Source: Semisulcospira habei
Lineage: Eukaryota; Mollusca; Gastropoda; Semisulcospiridae
Direction: 5' to 3'
Length of the DNA: 64,000 bases
NCBI GenBank assembly: GCA_036245525.1
Contig: BTPG01000007.1
Coordinates: forward strand, 119,784,132-119,848,131
Part shown: positions 9,049-20,699 of the stretch, piece after piece
How positions within the stretch are numbered: the first letter of the stretch is position 1
Layout: every line of letters begins with the position of its first letter
Program-made: the position numbers and the translations under genes
Notes under the pieces: generated by a model
What the model was told of the DNA's origin: nothing
The model's input: only the letters and a program-made list of their open reading frames with translations
Databases searched by the model: none

Positions 9049-11420
9049 TCAGATCTTGTTAAAAATATTGCATTCTCTCAGGAAATTGAAGATTTTGTCC
9101 GGGGGAACATCCCGGAACAAAACCTTCAAGGAGTCTGCTGTGAAGTGTTTATATATTGTATCAATTAAATCGGCACGACAGCAAAAAGTGTCGAACAGAA
9201 AACTGCTCATCACAGACATAACACCATGGATGCTCATCCGGTTTTAGTAAGTAAAAGTAAAATACGTGTGTCCGATGTGGAGCCAAGTAAGGACAGTCTC
9301 CTCACGGCGACTGCCGCAGCGATAACACTGTCAGACACCATAGGAAGAGATTCATGCAGCTTGTTCGCTTCCTCTTTGTCCCACTCGGACTGCCACTCCC
9401 GGGGTATGTATGCACCAATCACAGGTTTAAAATCACTATGAACAGTCTGTGCGTTAGGGACAGGGTCACTGCGGGCATCATTGGCAGCAGAATCTGCGAT
9501 CCTGTTGCCCACATGCCCTGGGACCCAAATAAAAATGATGTCATAATATTTCTTCATCAAATCCGCGTAAACCTCTCGAATCTGCACCATAAGGGGGTGG
9601 TCTGTTCCTGCACCCTGAAGGGCCTGCAGGGCAGAAAGAGTCAGACAGAATCAGGAAGTTCCTTTCCCGAGACTGATAGGCGTGCTTGAGTGCCAGCAGA
9701 ATTGCCTGCAGTTCTGCACTAAATACAGAGGAATGGTCAGGGAGGCAGAGCTTAAATGGCATCTAAGATGGCGAGAAGACACTGCAGCCACAGCCACTCT
9801 CCCATCCTCAGACTTGGACCCATCCGTACAAATACGACAAAAGCCAGGAAAACTTGAAAGGAGTTCATTGAGGCTCTGTTGGTATATGGCTGGTGGAGTA
9901 CAGTCCTTCTTGTGGGCGGTCAAGTCCAGCAAGATGTCAGGAACTGGTAATAGCCAGGGTGGAGTGATGTGTTGCAGAGATTCCGAAACTTTGTCCAGGT
10001 CCACTCTGGCCACCTGCAGATGAGGTCGGACACAAAAGGAATGTGGACAGACAGCTCCCGGATGGGCATCATAAATCTCTGCAAACAATGGGTTAAAAAC
10101 ACAATCATGGGCAGGATTGTCTGGATGGGCCTTCAGCTTCAGAACGTAGCTGAGCATGAGGCGGATGCAGCGGAGCTTGAGAGAAGGCTCCCTTGCCTCG
10201 GTATACAGACTAGGAACTGGAGGTGTCCTGAAGGCCCCCAGACATATTCACAAAACCATGATGGTGAATTGTGTTCAGACGCTGTAGAACAGACTTGGAA
10301 GCCGAGCCATATACCACAGAGCCGTAATCCAGTTTGGACCAAACAAGGGCTTGATAAAGTCGACGTAAGACAATGCGGTCTGCACCCCAGTCAGTACGAC
10401 CAACGACACGAATAACGTTAAATACCTTCGGACAAAAGGTTCTAATGTAATTAATATGGTTGCAGAAGGTCAGTCTTTTGTCAAAGATGACCCCCAGAAA
10501 CTTTGCCTCCCTGGCCACCTTAATTGGCTGGCACTCCAGCAATGCTCAGGCTAGGTTCGGGAAAAAATTTCGTCTGGTTAGTAAAATGCACACAGACTGT
10601 CTTGGATGGCGAGAACTTGAATCCATTGAGAGATACCCACCCCTGACAACGCACAGCTGCAAGCGCCTTCCAAGGGACGCAAGTCCTCAACCTCGTGCAC
10701 ACAAAGCAAAGTCTTCCACAAACAAAGAGCATTCAGAATCCTCCTTGACAGCCTTTACAATGTTATTAATTTTAATGCTAAATAAAACAGGAGATAGAAT
10801 GCTGCCCTGCGGGACACCCATCTCCTGTTCAAAAGAGTCGGAGAGGGTGGATCCCACATAGACATGGAACTAGCGGTTAGACAAAAAATTGTGAATAAAA
10901 GTGGTCAGGCGCCCTTTAAAACCCATGTCTGACAAATCAGACATTATACCATACTTCCAGGTAGTGTCAAATGCCTTTTCAAGATCGAAGAAAATTGCAT
11001 AGACATGCTGCTTGTTGACAAAAGCATCTCGGATAAGCGGACTAGATGGTCAGTTGTACTACGGAAGCGCCGGAAACCGCACTGGAGGTCTGTGATGAGA
11101 CACTGTGACTCAAGATGCCACACCAGGCGGGCGTTGACCAAGTGTTCCATAGTTTTGCATAAACACGACGTCAAAGCGATTGGCCGGTAGTTGCCCGGGT
11201 CCGAAGGATCCTTACCCGGCTTGGCACAACCACAGCCTAGCGCCAAGATGGCGGAAAATGACCGGTTATCCAGATATGGTTAAAGGCCTTGAGAGTTACA
11301 AGGAGTGCCACCTCAGGCAGATGTGTTAGGAGCTGGTAGTGGATGGTATCTAGTCCAGCAGCAGAGTCATTACATTTCTGCATGGCTTGCTGCAATTCTG
11401 AAAATGTAATTAAGGGGCAT
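9049..11420 (-). pseudogene. RT-RNase H of I/Nimb-like LINE, copy 2
   Basis: This region parallels the intact frame of copy 1 but is broken into at least six segments. They include SLNGFKFSPSKTVCVHFT, FLGVIFDKRLTF, LMLSYVLKLKAHPDNPAHD, RICTDGSKSEDGRVAVAAVS, FIWVPGHVGNRIADSAAND and DLIDTIYKHFTADSLKVLF. Upstream sequence (11400-10940) adds the early RT motif GKDPSDPGNYRPIALTS and FRRFRSTTDHLVRL, absent from copy 1. Frameshifts and small deletions, including loss of two residues after PGHVG, show it is older than copy 1. Confidence 0.85.
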
Positions 11421-11430
11421 TATAGTCTTC
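11421..11430. repeat. Left target-site duplication of RTE copy B
   Basis: TATAGTCTTC recurs at 12997-13006 across the RTE insertion. Confidence 0.8.
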
Positions 11431-12996
11431 TGAATATGAAACAGCTCTACGACATTACCAGAAGATTGTCGGGCAAGTATGACCATACAGAAAGACCAGT
11501 AAAAGACAAAGAAAGCAAGCCTATTGCAGACAGAGCAGACCAGCTCGACAGATGGGCCGAATATTTTGAAGAGTTACTGAACAGACCCAGCCCACCAGCA
11601 GAGACCGACCTACCCATCAGCTGTGACAGACCCAGCCGGGAAGAGATCAGAAGAGCAATGGCAGCAGGGCCAGCGGAGGCTCTGAAAGCAGACCTAGAGA
11701 CAACAGTAGAGATGCTGTACCCACTGTTTGGAAAGATCTGGGAAGAGGAGGTGATGCCGGCTGACTGGAAGGAGGGGTACCTAATCAAGCTTCCCAAGAA
11801 AGGTGACCTCAGCAAGTGTTCCAACTACAGAGGAATCACCTTGCTGTCAGTACCAGGAAAGGTCTTCAACAGGATCATCCTGGAGAGAATGAAGAGCTCC
11901 GTTGACACCCAGCTGAGAGACCAGCAAGCAGGATTCAGGAAAAACCGATCATGTACAGACCAGATCGCCACTCTTCGCATCATCGTGGAACAGTCTCTGG
12001 AGTGGAGCTCCCCACTGTACGTCAACTTTGTGGATTACGAGAAAGCATTTGACAGCGTGGACCGAGAGACTCTGTGGAGACTCCTACGACACTACGGTGT
12101 ACCCACAAAGCTCGTCCGCCTGATCAACAGCAGCTACGATGGCATGACATGTCGCGTGATCCTCGAAGGGCAGTTCACCAGGGAGCTCCAGGTCAGAACC
12201 GGTGTCAGGCAGGGGTGTCTGCTGTCTCCGTTCCTCTTCCTACTGGCCATAGACTGGGTCATGAAGAGGACCACAGAGCACAGACGAAGTGAAATACAGT
12301 GGACCTCACCATCCACAAACAGAAAACAAAGACAATGAGGCTGAACGCAACTAGGGAAGAACCAGTCTTGCTTGCTGGCACCCCATTGGAGGAGGTGGAG
12401 TCCTTCACCCATCTCGGGAGCATCATAGACAAAAAAGGTGGCACTGATGCAGATGTCAGAGCACGAATCGGTAAAGCCAGAGCAGCCTTTCTCCAGTTCA
12501 AAAAAGTGTGGAGTTCCTGAGAGCTGTCACAACACACCAAAGTCCGGATTTTCAACTCCAACGTAAAAGCAGTTCTCCTATATGGAGCAGAGACTTGGAG
12601 ATTGACAAAAACCACAGTCAACAGAGTACAGATCTTCATAAACAGTTGCCTTAGAAGAATTTTGAAAATCCACTGGCGAGAGAAGATCAGCAACGTCAGA
12701 CTCTGGGAGAGAACAGAGCAGACAACAGCAGAGAACGAAATTGGGCGAAGAAGATGGGGATGGATTGGTCACAGTCTGAGAAAGCCAGCTTCCAGTATCA
12801 CTAGGCAAGCATTGTCATGGAACCCCCAGGGAAAGAGGTAGGCTGAAAAACTCCTGGCGTCGAGACCTCCAAGCAGACATCAAGAGACTGGGAACCACCT
12901 GGAGTAAAATCGAAGGAGAAGCACAGGACAGAGTCGCTGGAGGTCTCTCGTCGACGGCCTATACCCGGGTAGGGGTGACAGGCGTAAGTAAGCAAG
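11431..12996 (+). mobile_element. RTE-like LINE copy B (truncated, internally deleted)
   Basis: Plus-strand copy of the RTE family, opposite in orientation to the LINE it sits in and flanked by the 10-bp duplication TATAGTCTTC. It starts in the linker (MKQLYDITRRLSGKYDHTER) and ends GACAGGCGTAAGTAAGCAAG. The RT frame is open from about 11436 to 12338 but two segments are deleted: one upstream of EALKADLETT and one of about 120 bp that removes the catalytic FADD motif (HRRSEIQWT joins LTIHKQK out of frame). The copy therefore never encoded a working RT after the deletions. Confidence 0.88.
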
Positions 12997-13006
12997 TATA
13001 GTCTTC

Positions 13007-13344
13007 GGAGTTGTCCGAAAAATCACAAGTACATGACTCTCGCTTCTCCTTCTCTCTCTGGAAGAAGGGTGAATAATGCTCTGTCGAAGAATTATGGGCA
13101 ATGGTGGAGGCAAGCAATTTGGCCACAGCCTTTTATCTGTGACCAAACTGGCACCATCTCTAAGATGGCCGACAGAAGCCGAGCCACCCCTGCCCCTAAT
13201 TCTTCGAACAGCCTTCCAGACTTTCTAGAAGATGAGACGAAATGTCTCCAGGAAGCACGGCGTTCACGTTAAAAAATGTAACGGGCTTTCGCCCTGTCTT
13301 TTAAAGGTTAAAATATTCGTTTGCAACGGATTACGAAAAGCACG
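13007..13344. other. Unassigned segment inside LINE copy 2
   Basis: Sequence between RTE copy B and the endonuclease C-terminus. It does not match LINE coding sequence. A short plus-strand frame (13033-13272) ends in SLPDFLEDETKCLQEARRSR, without recognised homology. It may be a remnant of another insertion. Confidence 0.3.
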
Positions 13345-13830
13345 TCACTGAGCAGATTTGCGCATTTTTGGGGCTTTGCTGCACTCTTCATTGAACCATG
13401 GTACTCTCGGCTTCCGAGGGACTGATGTGGAAGTTCTAGGGATGGTTTCACCTGCTATGTCCAACAAAATAGAAGTAAAACAAGAAACAGGTTCTTCAGC
13501 GGACATGACCACCTCCTCTGCAATACGAGACTGACAGAGGGAGGCGAACAGAGGCCAGTTAGCTTTCTTAAGATTCCAGCGTGCCACTGGCGAATCCTCC
13601 TCACAGCTGACCGATGACAGGACTACTGGAAAGTGGTCACTACCACACAGGTCGTCGTGAACCTTCCAGTCAAAGTCCAGCATGAGAGAAGGATCACACA
13701 CAGTGAGGTCTAGAACAGAACTAGATCCTGAACCTGGGTTAGAGTATGTAGGTGAGCCATCGTGAAAGACACGTTTACCCTTATTCGGAATACACCAGTG
13801 TGTGAAATAAGTTCGACTAAAATAGTTCAA

Positions 13831-14220
13831 TTGATTGATTGATTGATTGTACATTGCTTAACGTCCCGACAGCAACAAGGCTTTCTCAGGACGTGCCTGC
13901 ACTGCTTGTGAAAAAAAATAAACAGAACATTGAATGTATGTCGCCAGCCGGTCAAATACATTAAATAAACCTAACACATGGGGCCTAAATAAAGCTAAGA
14001 CCATTTAGCAACACAAATCCAATATCAAGAGCTACAGGCAGTGCAGACAGTAGGGAGAGTTTTAAAAAGGCAAATACAGGTGAATGGACAAAGGGTAGAC
14101 AGAAACACATGCCCCAGAATAGAGAGAAAAACCCACCCTGTGGGGCTGACCAGGGTGACCCTGGGAACTAAAAAATACCTAACCCCACCCAAGTCCCCCA
14201 GGGCAGACCCGGGTGGGGTT
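13831..14220 (-). mobile_element. SINE-like retroposon, copy 2
   Basis: 390-bp relative of 3740-4128, flanked by the 12-bp duplication AAAATAGTTCAA (13819-13830 and 14221-14232). Its minus-strand 3' end carries a clear (AATC)n tail at about 13831-13848, which copy 1 lacks. The duplicated target is the arm of a hairpin element of family I. Confidence 0.88.
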
Positions 14221-14224
14221 AAAA

Positions 14225-14296
14225 TAGTTCAAGGGAAGTGCCAGAATAGCTTGGTGCCTCTAAGCGCCAAGCTATTCTGGCACCACCCTTGAACTA
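14225..14296. repeat. Hairpin element family I, copy a
   Basis: A 72-bp near-palindrome starting TAGTTCAAGGGAAGTGCC and ending GGCACCACCCTTGAACTA, with GAATAGCTTGG paired to CCAAGCTATTC inside. The loop is only a few bases. Other copies lie in several introns of this window. Confidence 0.85.
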
Positions 14297-15413
14297 AAGC
14301 CATTGGCCTATATCCTTATCTCAAGTACTATAATGTAGCTTGCACATGGCAGTGCACAAATTTGAAGCTTTTAGCCTCAGTATGATATGGGTTAAGGTGA
14401 GAAAAAACATCTTCTAACATCTGACCTCTGTCATCATAGTGGTCACTACCCAAAGGTGAGCATGACCGTTAAAATTCCCCATGAGAATAAAGGGAGGGGC
14501 AGCTGATCTACCAAGTTAAAAATATCACTACATATTACTACAGACCCGCAGGGACGGTTGCGTGTAAACACTGTATATGGTTATGGTCTTCAAGTTAACC
14601 CGAGCTGCGATAGCCTGAAGACAGGTGTCGATGCTAATGGGGATACATAAAATTTGGCTACTAATGAGAAGAGCCACTCCACCCGAGCGCCTCTCCGAAT
14701 CAGCCCCTTTATGTATAGCGTTAAAATCATTAAAGGACACAGGGTCAGAAGTCTTCAGGTAAGTCTCCTGAAGAGATATTACCGAGGGGTTATAGAACTT
14801 GACATCTCTGTAATGGGTTAAGGTGAAATAGTGCCCACCAAGAATGCCCTTCTTTGTTAGCAATCACAAATAAACATTTTGGTGTTTTTCATTTAGTTAG
14901 GTGTCTAAAAAGATGTTTAAGACACATTTTGAAAAATTTCATGCTGGTTGCCAAGGGCAACGGCGGCCATATTGAAAATAAACAACATTTTTGTTCCTCC
15001 GTAAAATCCTTCAGAAGAGAGCTATTGACCCAGAACAAATTTTGTTGTGTTTTTGATGATAAGAACTACAACTTTTCAGAGGGATTTTTTCATATCTTTA
15101 TTATTAAAAATGTTATAGGGCATCACAAACTGAACATTTGTCGTGAACGAAATTCCAAACATTTATGATATTCACATGGCACTAACTATTTTTCATTTGT
15201 AGATACCATAAAAAGCTTCTGTAAAGTTGTTATTAATGTTTTCAGCTACATGCATGCCAAATTTCATGTGTTTATGACAATTATTAGAGAAGTTATGGAT
15301 GCAGTAAACCGCACAATATGGAAAACTTAGAAAATCGCGTTTGAAACTTTGGTCCCCTGCACTTAAAGTGATGAGAAGAAGAATCATCTGTGCACAGCTG
15401 CTGATTGAAAAAT

Positions 15414-17029
15414 TTAGTTATTGATGTACCTCAGAATGCACCAGCAGCATAAACAGGACCACCCTCTTCTTCCATTATGCTTTTTTCTCTCCTGTTCCTT
15501 GGCCTGCCGAACCTTCTTTCTGCGATGCTGTTGCTTCAGTTTCAGTTTCCGCCTGCTGTTGAATTCCCTGACCCTGTCCTTCTGTTTGCCAAGCCTTTTG
15601 GTGTTTTCTCCAACATACAGACCTTGGGCAGTCATGAAATTCTGGCTAGCTGTGGAGCCCATGTTGAATTCTCCAACATACACCAGTGTGGCTGTCTCAA
15701 CCTTGTCACAGGAGGCGAAGGTGTTTTTTTGACACGGACTCCAGATGACTCCATGCAGGGACTCATTTGTATTCTGGGTCTTGCCCCTTAGCCATCTCCT
15801 CAGCAGAGCAGGGTCAGCAAGTTTCCTGTACACAGGAACAAGCTATTTTGCCACCTGTCTGTTAATAGGTGTTGTAATATTTCCCTAGTGTCATGGGGGA
15901 GGATTTTCACGAGCCTGAGCATGGTTGAAGAAACACCAGGAGTCTCATCCCTTTGGGCAGCGAGCATGATGAGGATCAGTATCTGTAGAAGTACAGTGGA
16001 GAAATGAAGCCCACACTGCATCTGACATGGCCTCTACAGTAGTGCTGCTCTTGATAGCCTTGGTGTAATATGCCTAGAGTTTCTTCATTGTATTTTGAGT
16101 CAGCCTGCCCTCGCCCCTACCCCCAAGTGTGACGCCCCGTTTCTTCCTGTCTGCGACAAGATTTGTAAGTGCAGTGCCCAGTCTTTTGGAGACATGATTA
16201 ATACACTCTTCCTTTGGAGGTAATCTCCACCTCATCTCCATAAGGCTTAATTTTCTAGTTCATAATAGACATTGAAAGTTTTACAGTCCCCGTCAGACAG
16301 CAGAATTGTGTAACGGAGCTTGTGTTTCTTCGCCGAACGCAGCCACTGCGTCTTGGCCCCCTCCACCTCCATCATGCCAGAAGAACCATTAAAATTCTTC
16401 TGGCAGTCTGGTCTGTGGCTCTCCATCCACACCTGGTAGGCATTCTCACCACACTGTCTCATTCTTTTGCCTGTGGTCTCACATGCCTGACAGTATTTAC
16501 TCATTATATAGTGTAGCTGATGTATAGCCAGCTGCAATAACAGCTTCACAGTTTGTGCACAACACTCGCAGGAATACTGCCATCCCCATCTTCTTCTCAT
16601 CATTACATACAAGTTGCACGGATGGCGATCCACATTCAGGACAAGCACAAGCTGCAAATAAATTTGCAACTTGGTTCAGGTCGCAGATTGTTGTTGGAAG
16701 AGGTGTGGCACTGTAGGAGGCACATTACTTCTGATGTCACAGCTGTTGTCTCCGTCACCATTCTCAGAAATCTTTCCGTGAAACACCCTGAACTTCTTGG
16801 CACTAGAGCCTAAAAGGTCGGAGGACCATGGAGACCCCGGTTCTAAGTGGCTACATGAAGCAACACCCACGATATCATGTGCTTTCGTTTTGTTTTCGGT
16901 CGTCTCCTGTCCGTCGCCGATCTTGCGTTTCCGCGTCTGCTTCGATAAACGGGCTTCCGTCAACTGTTTTGCTTTAGCCTTCGACTTATACCCCTTTCTT
17001 TTCGAGGCTGCTGGCCTTGGTTTCGTCAT
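15414..17029 (-). pseudogene. Mutator-like transposase gene, decayed
   Basis: ATG at 17029 starts a basic N-terminus, MTKPRPAASKRKGYKSKAKA. Downstream segments give CPECGSPSVQLVCNDEKK and VLCTNCEAVIAAGYTS, KYCQACETTGKRM, HRPDCQKNFNGSSGMMEVEG, LRYTILLSDGDCKTFN, a RRLGTALTNLV-like block near 16200 and finally NTNESLHGVIWSPCQKNTF. These match the 'Mutator-like transposase domain' family found widely in invertebrates (recalled as Pfam PF20700), a DDE enzyme. The middle of the DDE domain is missing and stops are frequent, so it is nonfunctional. Confidence 0.7.
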
Positions 17030-17629
17030 TTTACTTCTAAAAGCGAGAAAATTGGCTAAAAAACACGATCGAGCACGCGTTATAAACAAAGTCGAAGCGT
17101 CACCGGAAGTAAGAACAGTTTGTAACTCAGCCAATCAGTATTCAGAATGGTGTGGTAATGTTACTATTTTTAGAAACCAATGACGTCGTTATCCTTATAT
17201 GGTGATAATCGGCCTCTCGGTGGGTTCGGAAAATGCAAGAATGTGTTCCGATGATTCCCGAAGACCGCTGATCATATTATGGGATGGAAAGGGGAGAGAA
17301 TGCTGATTCCAACCATACCAAACTTTCCAGCATTTAGCGAAGCGGTCGGTCTGTATCGAACGATCGAAAATGACGAATTTTCTAACAAACAAAATTTGTT
17401 ACAGCCCAAAATAGACAGGGTAGGTGCAGAAAATGTGTTTTATTTCAATAAACATTACTTTTTGAGTGAAATGAAGCATGATAAGTGAAAGAAAATTGAA
17501 TAAAAGTGATGAAAATGCCTCTATCTCAAAATCATGAAATTTTTTTAAAATTCGTAAATCGGAGCATTTTGCTGGGCAATACATCCCCTTAAATAATGGT
17601 TGGGCGGCCCCCCCTCCCCTCTCCTCCAC

Positions 17630-20055
17630 TTAAGGTGGCTCTTGGCGTCCGTTTTTTGTAAAAATTGTAAAAAACAAACTGTTCAAGATAGAGTTGTGAA
17701 ATTTGGCACACTCATAGTACACATCATAGATGTTTTCCTTGCAAAGTTTGAAGTTGCTGGCTTGTTTAGAAAAAAATCTACAGCTGATCATAATTATAAT
17801 ACACGACGGCAATGCATGGTATTTTGCCCCCTCTGCTGTACAAAACTGCTTTGCTTTTTCAATGTAAAAATTACTGTTTCTTGTAAAGCTGTGTTCATTC
17901 TGTGCAAGGAAAGCAGTTTTTGATGTGTACCAATAACAGATTCAGCACTCACCAGCCATACAAACGTGGCAAAAAAGTAAAAAATTTTGCCACCACTTGT
18001 GGTCCTGTAACTTTACAACTATAAGACATAGGCTGATTCTGATGCTTTTATTGCACTCTACATGCAATTTTACATAAGCATGCAAATTTTCAGATTGATA
18101 GCTCTGTTAGAACAGAAGCTACTGAGGGGGAAAGTTCGTCACACGTGCAAAATACACAGTTCTTAGAAAATTGGCTTCAAAGTTTAGAAATGTTTCACAC
18201 TACAGTATAGGTCATAGAATGAACTTAAATTCTGTCAAAAGCAGTTAAGTTCACTTGAAACAGCATTCAGCATCATGGGGAGGCACTGAAAGTTTTGGCA
18301 GACAGTTAAAATTGTCCTGCACCATAAATGGCATCCTCTCGATGGCGACGCTGCTCTCTCTCACGTCGACGAATGTCATCAATCTTCTTTCTCCGATCCT
18401 TCTCTTTGTTCAAGGTCTTCCTGGTTGCAGATTTTGCTCTCTCCAGGTCCTCCAGCTCTACAAACTTTCATCTGCTTTTGGTAGTGATACCAAGTCTTTT
18501 CATTCATTGGTGGAGGCATGTTCAGCATTGCAGAAAACCTCCAAAACAGCTGTGTGAAACCTAGGCCGTTGCTGACTGCAGGTGAAACAACACGTCTGTT
18601 GATGTCAAAGCCAGAGTGGGTAATGCCAGACCGTAGTGATGTCCACTCTGACAATAGCTCCCCACACCTTGTGCAGTTCACGGACAGCAGACAGGCAGCT
18701 CCCTTTCGCCCACCATCACCTCCTTCGCTGATCGACAGGTTCTGAAATGAACACAAGTTGCAAACTTAGTCTATGTCCACATACACAGTACACACTCAAC
18801 ATGTGACATACACACAGTACGGCAGCAAGCATCATGCTCAGCCTGCATGCACTGCCCCAAAAAATTATATGAATACTTCTTTCATTCAGCTTTCTGTCCG
18901 ACTAAAGCTGTATTTGCTGCACAGCAAAACGGCCAGTTCCTGATCCAGAAAAAGTGGGGGACTCTGAACTATGTGAACACACAAGATCTGCTTCATCAGT
19001 TCATGACAAACCATTTACACAAACACAAAAAGCGAAATATCGGCATATGTGGCCTAGACAATAACAATAAAACAAGATCGCTCACCTTTTTCTTGCAAAC
19101 TGGGCAGTGGAGAATGGTTATTAGTGGTTGTAAACAGCCAAGATTTGCAATGAAATTCAGATCGCCATCGCTCGCTGACCGTGTATCTGGGGTCGTCGTT
19201 GGTGTCACTCCCGTTCGTATCCGACGTTTTCCGGGTCTTCGGTGTTGTTTCTTCTGCAACTGTATCCTCTGCCATCTTCTCCCTCTTCAAAAAATTTCTT
19301 TTTTTTTTTGTCGATGCCACAGACTCTGGCGCAGTTTCATTCGATGCACCATCCCCATTCACGAGCGACGATATCGAAGGCACCGGCTCGGCCTCTTGCG
19401 GAGTGTTTTTCGACAAAACTGGCGTCTTATTTTTCTTCCTGCGGCGCTTCCCAAACTTATGAAGTGTTCGGAACTTAGTACCAACATCTTCAAACGATTT
19501 TCTTGCTCACAATTTGACAAATTCCCACGGCACTCAAGAAGAAAGCGTCAAGCAGCGGCCATTTTGGATCGCATGGTTGCCTAGTCGGAAACAGCCGAAG
19601 AAGCCCCGAGTGAGCGAAACAGCCAATCAGCGATCGCATTTTTGAACAGAGGTCCATATATGGAAATCTCCGCTCGGTTTTGCTGCATTCGGTTGCTCTC
19701 GTTTTTGGCTTCGTGTGACTTTGTGAATGGAAATTTCCGATGTTTCCGCGCGAATTCTGACGGAGAAAGAGTTGACCTACATAACGGTATGCGGCAAGCC
19801 GGAGTTTGTTCATGCAAAATGGCCGTAACCAAGGCCATAAGTTCGCGATGCTCGAAGAAAAAATACGGTGTTTGGATGATTTTCATGTCGAGTGACTTTG
19901 AAAATAAGATCAATAAACACATTTTGAGGGCATTATAACATAAAACATGTGCAGGAACTGCTTCTAGATACTTCAAAGATGCAAAAGTCGAGTCTATCTC
20001 AAAACTGTTTTCTGAAAGATTTTGGTCAAAAATACTATGCCAAGAGCCACCTTAA
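17630..20055 (-). mobile_element. Mutator-like transposon with perfect 17-bp terminal inverted repeats
   Basis: TTAAGGTGGCTCTTGGC at 17630-17646 is repeated in exact inverse at 20039-20055. Inside, on the minus strand, are a first exon (about 19480-19093) with FGKRRRKKNKTP and a Ser/Glu/Pro-rich N-terminus, a donor GTGAGC at about 19092, and a second exon (about 18742-18380) with CTRCGELLSEW and NRRVVSPAVSNGLGFTQLF, then LNMPPPMNEKTWYHYQKQ, the start of the same Mutator-like transposase domain. The catalytic part is absent, so it is an internally deleted, nonautonomous copy. Confidence 0.7.
18380..18742 (-). pseudogene. Mutator-like transposase, N-terminal domain exon
   Basis: After acceptor TTTCAG the frame reads NLSISEGGDGGRKGAACLLS, VNCTRCGELLSEWTSLRS, FDINRRVVSPAVSNGLGF and FSAMLNMPPPMNEKTW. 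The CxxC and the 'FD.N.R.V.....G.G...L..F....N.PPP' run are the opening of the family's domain. The frame then dissolves without reaching the DDE residues. Confidence 0.65.
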
Positions 20056-20528
20056 TTTTGTTAATTTTTTTCTTAAAACTTGCACATTGCAAATTTTCTG
20101 ATCATTGCACTTAGGTCCAACCAAGGGAAAGCAGACACCGACAGGTTGGTTTAAATGAAGGGACGTAATGGAGCAAATTGTCCTAAGGTGATTACTCCCC
20201 TTGTTATTGTTTTAATTTGACTAACTCCAACATTTACTTTATTTCTAGATTTAAAAGGCAACTAATATTAATGATAAATTAGGAAATCATATAAATTATT
20301 ATTTTATGTACTAATGTTGGATCTGGTCATGGACCCGGTTATGTTTTGAAGTAGGATTTTGTTTCATCACTTTCTAAGAAAAAAAGTGCATTGGAATATG
20401 ATTTCAAAAATCGTAGTTTTTGTTTTAAATAATCGTAATAGTGTGAAAAAAATCGTAGTGGCGTAATCTATGCCAAAAATCGTAAGCAATTACTCCAAAA
20501 TCGTAAGGGTAAACATCTCTGTAGAACT
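20056..20528 (+). repeat. Dispersed repeat R, copy 1 (hAT-like right part)
   Basis: About 270 bp (from AACTTGCACATTGC to TTATTATTTTATGTACTAA) recurs at 49583-49862 in the same orientation. The right end, whose complement reads CAGAGATGTTTACCC, resembles the ends of two hAT-like elements near 49-52 kb. Confidence 0.7.
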
Positions 20529-20627
20529 TGACTAAAAGACGTAATTCCTCAAAGTTAGCTTGAAAACCACAATCCCACTGAAGCAGAGAGTACATGATGA
20601 TGTCTTATCCGGGGGTGAAGAGTTGTT

Positions 20628-20649
20628 CCCCCCCCCCCCCCCCCCCCCC
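20628..20649 (+). repeat. Poly-C tract (22) at the start of the LINE endonuclease
   Basis: A pure C run immediately upstream of the QWDCGFQANFEELRLL endonuclease start on the minus strand (poly-G in the LINE's sense orientation). Confidence 0.9.
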
Positions 20650-20699
20650 TTCCTTGGAAAGAGTTGAAGAAACAGAGGGGGGCCGGCTCCTGGGCCTCC

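Larger units (their letters stand above)
13345..14804 (-). pseudogene. Endonuclease of I/Nimb-like LINE copy 2 (interrupted)
   Basis: Read 5' to 3' on the minus strand: NPSVISLQETYLKTSDPVSF (the QET box), RRSGGVALLIS, then MGNFNGHAHLWGSDHYDDRG (GDFN-type box), DGSPTYSNPGSGSSSVLDLT and LCGSDHFPVVLSS (SDH box), with a C-terminal VPRKPRVPWFNEEC. These are the APE-type endonuclease motifs that nick the target during retrotransposition. The frame is cut by a hairpin element at 14225-14296, which itself received a SINE at 13831-14220, and its first 30 codons lie beyond the Mutator-like block, at about 20530-20600. Confidence 0.82.
14805..20528 (-). mobile_element. Block of Mutator-like and hAT-like elements inserted in LINE copy 2
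   Basis: The LINE frame breaks at KFY (about 20530) and resumes with KFYNPSVIS at about 14804, so this 5.7 kb is an insertion. TAGAACTTGAC is present on both borders (14793-14803 and about 20520-20531). Inside are a decayed Mutator-like transposase gene (15414-17029), a TIR-bounded Mutator-like element (17630-20055), and a repeat with a hAT-like right end (20056-20528) whose core recurs at 49583-49862. Whether it came in one step or several is unclear. Confidence 0.65.

Noticed and set aside
14225..14296. microRNA precursor
   Set aside because: The hairpin is repeated in many diverged copies and is nearly perfect throughout, more like a fold-back transposable element than a conserved miRNA; expression data would be needed.
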